Source of the DNA: CAYMLQ01 sp964390795
GTDB lineage: Bacteria > Verrucomicrobiota > Kiritimatiellia > RFP12 > UBA1067
NCBI GenBank assembly: GCA_964390795.1
Contig: CAYMLQ010000206.1
Span: 1 to 10,288 of the forward strand
Direction of reading: 5' to 3'
DNA: 10,288 nucleotides
Part shown: positions 6,010 through 10,288 of the stretch, piece by piece
Layout: each line of letters starts with the position of its first letter
Numbering within the stretch: the first letter of the stretch is position 1
Translations under genes and position numbers: made by a program
Notes under the pieces: model-generated
What the model was told of the DNA's origin: nothing
What the model saw: only the letters and a program-made list of their open reading frames with translations
The model's database searches: none

Positions 6010-6038
6010 TTGATGAAAGGCGGGGGAGCCCATATAAT
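6010..6038 (+). promoter_or_regulatory. Sigma70-type promoter for the HzsA-related cytochrome gene
   Basis: TTGATG (6010-6015), a 17-base spacer and a perfect TATAAT (6033-6038). Transcription would start near 6045, leaving a short leader of about 38 bases before the ATG at 6083. This is the best promoter match in the 268-base divergent intergenic region. Confidence 0.6.
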
Positions 6039-6067
6039 CACCACAAGAAGCGTATAGCGTGTTCATA

Positions 6068-6073
6068 GGGGGA
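6068..6073 (+). promoter_or_regulatory. Ribosome binding site deciding the start at 6083
   Basis: GGGGGA 9 bases before the ATG at 6083. The frame could begin at a GTG at 6059, but that would bury this site and add eight residues in front of a normal signal peptide. Confidence 0.6.
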
Positions 6074-6082
6074 TGTTTGCTC

Positions 6083-9000
6083 ATGCGTCAGCGACTCGAC
6101 TTTGCCGCGCAGGTGGTGCTGTTTCTGCTTTTCTTCTCCGCGGGTTATGCGGAGGAGAAGTCGGCTTTTCGTCAGCAACTGGAGGAGCACTGGTTTAAAC
6201 AGTTGGCCTCTGACCAGGGGCAGGGCAACGCTATGCTTCCAGAACAGGACGCGTTCGGGGCCGTCAACGGTGACCGCTATGAGGGCAACACCGGGTTTCA
6301 TACGCAGAGCGAGGGTCTTCAGTGGTGGCAGGTCGACTTGGGAACGGCCGTTTCCGTCGAGCGGATCGTCGTGTGCAACCGCCCCAGTGCCGAGGGCAGG
6401 GCCCGCAAGATGGACGTCCTGGTGTCGAACGACGGCACCGCCTGGAAAAAGATCCACTCCTGCAACGGCCAGGTTTTTCACGGTGGCAAGCGCGGCACTG
6501 AGCCGCTGACGCTGAAGCCCGCGGGCGAGAAAGCGCGCTACGTCAGAATGCAGGTGCAGGGCGAGTTCTTGCATCTGAACGAGGTGGAGGTCTACGCCCG
6601 GGGAGACGACAAGACCAATGTGGCGCTCAAAAAGCGTGCGACGCAGTCCTCGACCAGCCCGTGGTCCACACTATCGCTCGCTGAGATCCCCGCAGAGTGG
6701 AAGCAGGCGAAGGGCGTCAGGGGGCCTGTCGCCCAGAAAAAGAACATCGAGGAGGCGCTGGAATTGGCGGGCAAGACAGTGGAGTACGTCGAGAAGGCCA
6801 AGCCGCTGAGCGCGCACAAGGCGTATCTGGCGACCTACAAGAAGTCCTGGGACGCCGGCGCCATCGCAGAGAAAGACTATGATGACTTTTACGTTAAGAT
6901 CAGGCTGCTGCGGCGGTACATGATTCTCTCTCACCCGGATCTCGACTTCGAGAAGATTTTGATCAACAGAAATCCGCCCACCGCCTACAGCCATAACGGG
7001 GATCAGCATCTGGGCCTGCACAGCCGGCCCGGGCCGGGACTGACGATCCTGACAAACTGGAAAGTGGAGCCAGTGGCCACCGCCCTCTTGGCGGGCAAGC
7101 TGCCGGTCGGGGCGGTGCGCAATCCGGACCTGCACTACGATGCGGGCAAGGTGGCGTTCGCGTTCTGTGACCACACCACGCCGGACAGGAAGCGGTATTT
7201 TCTCTACGAGGCCGCCATCGACGGCTCCTGGGTCCGGCAACTGACCGGCACGGCGCGCGACACCTTTGCGACGTGGGAGAACCGCGCCACCGTGGTGATA
7301 GAAGACAATGATCCGTGTTACCTTCCCGACGACAAGCTGGTCTTCGTCTCGACGCGTTCCCAAACGTTCGGCCGCTGTCACGGCGGCCGATACAACCCGG
7401 CCTGGGTTCTGTACGGGTGCGACGGAAGCGGCGACAATATCCGTCAACTGTCCTACGGCAATGAGAACGAGTACGAGCCCTCTGTTCTGAACGACGGACG
7501 CATCATCTTCACCCGGTGGGAGTACACGAACCGGCACGAGATGCTCTTCCACATGCTGTGGTGGTGCCGGCCGGACGGCTCAGCGATCTCGCACTATTAT
7601 GGAAACGACACCCTGCATCCGATGATGGTGGTCGAGGCCTCCGCGATACCTGGCACGCATCGGGTCGTGACCACCGCGATGGGACATCACTCCTACAGCA
7701 CGGGCACCACGACAGTGCTGGACATCAACAAAGGGGAGAACGGCGAGGAGCCGGTCACGCACATCACGGGGGAGACGCCCTACTCCGAAACCAAAGGGTG
7801 GCCGAGCCCCCATTACAGTCACCCCTATGCGGTCAATGAAGAGCTGTTCTTGGTCTCCCGCGCCAATCACCCCGTGCCGCACCAGGGGCAGGTGCCGCCG
7901 CTCGCCGACCGGGCGATCTATCTTGTTGATAAGCTGGGCGGGCGCGAATTGATCTATGAGGATCCCTCTGTGGCGTCCTTTTCGCCGCTTGCGATCCGTA
8001 AGAGAAAGCGGCCCTCTGTCATCCCGCCGATGGTCCCTCCCAATCCGCCCGAGTACGCCACGGTTTATGTCCAGAACGCGTATCTGACGAGAAATGATCC
8101 GGAGGGCAAAATCAAGCCGGGCATGATCAAGGCCTTGCGCGTCAACGCGCTGGGCGTTCAGCCCCGGGCGCACCGCACCGCCTGCAGCCTGGGGTGCCCG
8201 AACGAAATTCCCAAGCGGGTCGTCGGCACAGTGCCTGTTGATGAGAACGGCTCAGCCTTCTTCAAGGTGCCGGCCAAGACATCCCTGCAGATGCAGATGC
8301 TGGACAAGAACGGCATGGCCATCCTGACCGAGAAAAGCCTCTTCTATTTGCAGCCCGGCGAGAACCGCAGCTGCATCGGGTGTCACGCGGAGGTCAGCGC
8401 GAGCCCCGGGGTGAGCGCCATGGCCAAAGCCTCCTACAAGAAGCCCATGGAACTCATTCCGCCCACGGGCCCCAGCTATCCGGGCGGGCTCAGCTTCATG
8501 CGCACAGTCCAGCCCGTCTTGGACCGCTACTGCATTCGCTGCCACGGTCTGGGCGAGGGGGAAGACCGCAAGGCGGACGCGGTGAACCTGGTTCATGACG
8601 GGAAGATCGGCTACCCGCGCTCCTACGTGGAGATCGTCAAGCGCGGCGACCACCGCGTCGGCGAAAAGAGCTTTATGTGGGGCGAGTTCAATATCAGCCG
8701 CCCCTACCTGTTCTACGCGTATGGCAATAAGGTGGCGCACATGCTGCGGGGGAAGCACAGCAACGTGACTCTGGACACGGTCAGCTATATGCGGGTCATC
8801 GAGTGGCTGGATCTGAACGCTCAGTGCTATGGGGATCTATTCCCGAACAAGCTGGAAGAGCGTCAGCTCAATGGGAAGGCCGTGACCGAGCTGAAGGCGC
8901 ACGCCGGCAAGACGCTGGGCGAGCGGTTCGGCCGCTATCCTGACCGCGCGCTGGTCAATGCGGCGCAGCCCGAAGAAAGCCTGATTCTCATGGCTCCGCT

Positions 9001-9244
9001 GGCCAAGGCTGCGGGAGGCTGGGGGCAGGTGCAGCCTGAGTGGAAAAGCAAGAGCGACGCTGGCTTTAGAAAGATGCAGGAGCTTGTCGCCGCCTGCATT
9101 GTCCGAAAGCCGAACGAGAACACCAGCGGGTGGACGCCGACCCTAGAGCAAGGGGCCGGCGAGCAGTGGGTTCTTGACGAGAACAGCAAGCTTCGCGCGA
9201 AGCTGGCGGCAAGCCGGAAAGATCAAGTGAGCCAGAACAAGTGA
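6083..9244 (+). CDS. Secreted HzsA-related c-type cytochrome with N-terminal discoidin domain
   Basis: A 1053-residue exported protein. MRQRLDFAAQVVLFLLFFSAGYA is a signal peptide with a likely cut after GYA. Residues about 45-173 form an F5/8 type C (discoidin) domain, with WWQVDLG, DVLVSNDGTAWKKI and YVRMQVQG. A charged helical linker follows to about residue 300. The region from about 310 to 730 resembles the hydrazine synthase alpha-subunit middle (beta-propeller) domain, including the RCHGGRYNP segment (C432, H433), GRIIFTRWEYTNRHEM and TACSLGCPNEIPKRVVGTVP. Two haem-c motifs follow: C764-IG-C767-H768 in a SCIGCHA segment, and C817-IR-C820-H821. Such HzsA-related proteins are widespread in Planctomycetes/Verrucomicrobia-type genomes and do not imply anammox. 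Probably a periplasmic redox or carbohydrate-associated protein; substrate unknown. It is transcribed away from the CODH cluster and has its own promoter. Confidence 0.85.
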   Translation: MRQRLDFAAQVVLFLLFFSAGYAEEKSAFRQQLEEHWFKQLASDQGQGNAMLPEQDAFGAVNGDRYEGNTGFHTQSEGLQWWQVDLGTAVSVERIVVCNRPSAEGRARKMDVLVSNDGTAWKKIHSCNGQVFHGGKRGTEPLTLKPAGEKARYVRMQVQGEFLHLNEVEVYARGDDKTNVALKKRATQSSTSPWSTLSLAEIPAEWKQAKGVRGPVAQKKNIEEALELAGKTVEYVEKAKPLSAHKAYLATYKKSWDAGAIAEKDYDDFYVKIRLLRRYMILSHPDLDFEKILINRNPPTAYSHNGDQHLGLHSRPGPGLTILTNWKVEPVATALLAGKLPVGAVRNPDLHYDAGKVAFAFCDHTTPDRKRYFLYEAAIDGSWVRQLTGTARDTFATWENRATVVIEDNDPCYLPDDKLVFVSTRSQTFGRCHGGRYNPAWVLYGCDGSGDNIRQLSYGNENEYEPSVLNDGRIIFTRWEYTNRHEMLFHMLWWCRPDGSAISHYYGNDTLHPMMVVEASAIPGTHRVVTTAMGHHSYSTGTTTVLDINKGENGEEPVTHITGETPYSETKGWPSPHYSHPYAVNEELFLVSRANHPVPHQGQVPPLADRAIYLVDKLGGRELIYEDPSVASFSPLAIRKRKRPSVIPPMVPPNPPEYATVYVQNAYLTRNDPEGKIKPGMIKALRVNALGVQPRAHRTACSLGCPNEIPKRVVGTVPVDENGSAFFKVPAKTSLQMQMLDKNGMAILTEKSLFYLQPGENRSCIGCHAEVSASPGVSAMAKASYKKPMELIPPTGPSYPGGLSFMRTVQPVLDRYCIRCHGLGEGEDRKADAVNLVHDGKIGYPRSYVEIVKRGDHRVGEKSFMWGEFNISRPYLFYAYGNKVAHMLRGKHSNVTLDTVSYMRVIEWLDLNAQCYGDLFPNKLEERQLNGKAVTELKAHAGKTLGERFGRYPDRALVNAAQPEESLILMAPLAKAAGGWGQVQPEWKSKSDAGFRKMQELVAACIVRKPNENTSGWTPTLEQGAGEQWVLDENSKLRAKLAASRKDQVSQNK

Positions 9245-9249
9245 GGAGG
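9244..9249 (+). promoter_or_regulatory. Strong ribosome binding site of the UroD-family gene
   Basis: AGGAGG, 6 bases before the ATG at 9256. Its first base is the last base of the upstream TGA stop, so the two genes are tightly joined. Confidence 0.85.
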
Positions 9250-9255
9250 TAGACC

Positions 9256-10288
9256 ATGGGCATGTTCGAGACGACCGGGAAGGCCGAGGGTCAAGCAGAC
9301 CGCAAGCCGAACACGTTGGCGAAGCTGCGGCGCATGCGGACGGCGCTGAGCCATCAGGAGCCGGACCGCGTGCCGGTCAGCGACTTCTTCTGGGGCGGGT
9401 TCGTCCGCCGCTGGCGCGAGGAGCTGGGGCTGCCTGCTGACGCGAACCCGTACTATCACTATGACCTCGACTGGATCGTGACCGTGCCAAACATGGATCC
9501 GTGGATCAGGCCGTTCGAGACGCTCAAGGAGACGCCGCAGGAGGTGACGGTCAAGACCGGGTTCGGCGCGCTCATGCGCAAGGTCTATGATTTTCCGATG
9601 CCGGAGTTCGTGGGCTTCGAGGCGGACACGCTCGAAAAGCTGGAGGCGGCGGTCGAGACCTTCGACCGGCCCGACGATCCGCGCCGCTTTTTCAGCGCGG
9701 GCGACAACCAGATCGCGGGCGTGGGCGACGGCTTCGAGCGCAACACGCCCGCGTGGATCGGCACGGTGCGCTCGCTCTGGCCGGACTTCCCCGTGTTCGG
9801 CAGCATCATCGAAGTGAATGAGTTCATGACGCGCTTTGTCGGCCCCGAGAACCACATGCTGTGGGTCGGGCTGGAGCCCGAGCGCATGGCCGCCGTGATC
9901 GCGAAGGTCGGCCAGTTCTACCTCGACTGCGCGAAAGCGGAGATCGAAGCCGCGGCGGGCAAGCTAGACGGCTTCGTGATCTGGGGCGACTTCGCCTACA
10001 AGTGCGGCACCTTCATGAACCCCGACTTCTGGCGCGAGCACTACAAGCCGTGGGTCAAGGCCATGACCGATCTCGCGCATGCGCACGGGCTCATGGTCAT
10101 CTACCACGGCTGCGGCAACGTCAACCGCGTGATCCGCGACTTCGCCGAGATGGGCGTGGACGCCTACAACCCGCTCGAAGTCAAAGCCGAGATGGACGCG
10201 GTGAAGCTGCGGCGCGAGATCGGCCACACGCTCGGCTTCTGCGGCAACAGCGACATCCAGGTCTGGGAGACCGGCGACGAGGCGGCGA
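9256..10288 (+). CDS. UroD-family (MtaA-like) methyltransferase, 3' end outside window
   Basis: The frame is open from the ATG at 9256 to the window edge (344 residues). It carries the family opening LRRMRTALSHQEPDRVPVSDFFWGG cut here to its key part TALSHQEPDRVPV (about residues 30-42). YHGCGN supplies an HxC zinc-type motif, H284 and C286, as in MtaA-like corrinoid methyltransferases. GFVIWGDFAYK and MGVDAYNPLEVKAEMD are typical of the large UroD-like paralogue groups in PVC and other anaerobes. The arginine/aspartate signature of true uroporphyrinogen decarboxylase (RQAGRY type) is absent, so haem synthesis is unlikely. It lies 11 bases after the HzsA-related gene and has a strong AGGAGG site, so the two are co-transcribed. 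Probable role: methyl transfer to or from a corrinoid protein; the substrate cannot be inferred. The third zinc ligand would be beyond the edge. Confidence 0.85.
   Translation, partial: MGMFETTGKAEGQADRKPNTLAKLRRMRTALSHQEPDRVPVSDFFWGGFVRRWREELGLPADANPYYHYDLDWIVTVPNMDPWIRPFETLKETPQEVTVKTGFGALMRKVYDFPMPEFVGFEADTLEKLEAAVETFDRPDDPRRFFSAGDNQIAGVGDGFERNTPAWIGTVRSLWPDFPVFGSIIEVNEFMTRFVGPENHMLWVGLEPERMAAVIAKVGQFYLDCAKAEIEAAAGKLDGFVIWGDFAYKCGTFMNPDFWREHYKPWVKAMTDLAHAHGLMVIYHGCGNVNRVIRDFAEMGVDAYNPLEVKAEMDAVKLRREIGHTLGFCGNSDIQVWETGDEAA

Noticed and set aside
6059..6082. GTG start at 6059 for the cytochrome gene
   Set aside because: It would place the GGGGGA ribosome site inside the gene and put a non-basic stretch before the signal peptide; the ATG at 6083 gives a normal basic N-region.
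6083..9244. Hydrazine synthase alpha subunit, implying anammox metabolism
   Set aside because: No beta or gamma subunit genes are adjacent, a discoidin domain is fused on, and HzsA-related proteins are common in bacteria without anammox.
9256..10288. True uroporphyrinogen decarboxylase (HemE)
   Set aside because: HemE signature motifs are absent, and the HxC motif and context fit corrinoid-type methyltransferases better.

Overview
The window is GC-rich bacterial DNA from an anaerobe that carries carbon monoxide dehydrogenase / Wood-Ljungdahl pathway genes. The phylum cannot be fixed from sequence alone. A secreted HzsA-related c-type cytochrome with a discoidin module, several UroD-fold methyltransferases and short palindromic or heptameric intergenic repeats look most like an uncultured member of the PVC group (Kiritimatiellota/Lentisphaerota-like). 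That placement is inference. I saw no rRNA, tRNA, CRISPR array or insertion sequence.

Layout. A minus-strand gene cluster fills positions 5790 down to 1 and runs off the left edge. In transcription order it holds: (1) a HypB-like protein whose GTP-binding motifs are all missing (5790-5053); (2) a stand-alone MetH-N-terminal-type homocysteine S-methyltransferase (4956-4060); (3) a methyltransferase of the MetE-core/UroD/MtaA fold (3957-2893); (4) an 81-residue cysteine-rich protein (2860-2615); (5) and (6) two consecutive CooC-type ATPases, each with a CxC metal-binding motif (2618-1839 and 1842-1060); (7) the N-terminal 355 residues of the Ni-Fe-S CO dehydrogenase catalytic subunit CooS (1067 to beyond 1). 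Genes 4 to 7 overlap stop-to-start by 4, 4 and 8 bases and are surely co-transcribed. Genes 1, 2 and 3 are separated by roughly 100-base spacers. One spacer carries three back-to-back hairpins and the other a 77-base heptamer-periodic repeat.

A 268-base intergenic region (5791-6058) separates this cluster from a divergent plus-strand pair. The first is a 1053-residue exported protein with a signal peptide, a discoidin domain, a hydrazine-synthase-alpha-like middle region and two CxxCH haem-c motifs (6083-9244). Eleven bases later comes a UroD-family, probably corrinoid-linked, methyltransferase that is cut by the right edge (9256-10288). A good sigma70-type promoter faces right (6010-6038) and a weaker one faces left (5941-5913).

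How the genes may work together. The minus-strand cluster joins nickel handling (HypB-like protein, two CooC), the enzyme that needs the nickel (CooS), and two zinc-dependent methyltransferases whose known relatives make methionine from homocysteine. This suggests a CODH maturation unit tied to use of Wood-Ljungdahl methyl groups, possibly for corrinoid-protein-dependent methionine synthesis. The most unusual item is the HypB-like protein. It aligns to HypB without visible gaps, yet the P-loop and the NKxD guanine motif are both replaced, while the N-terminal CxxCGC motif is kept and a His-rich segment has appeared. It may be a nickel carrier or store without GTPase activity.
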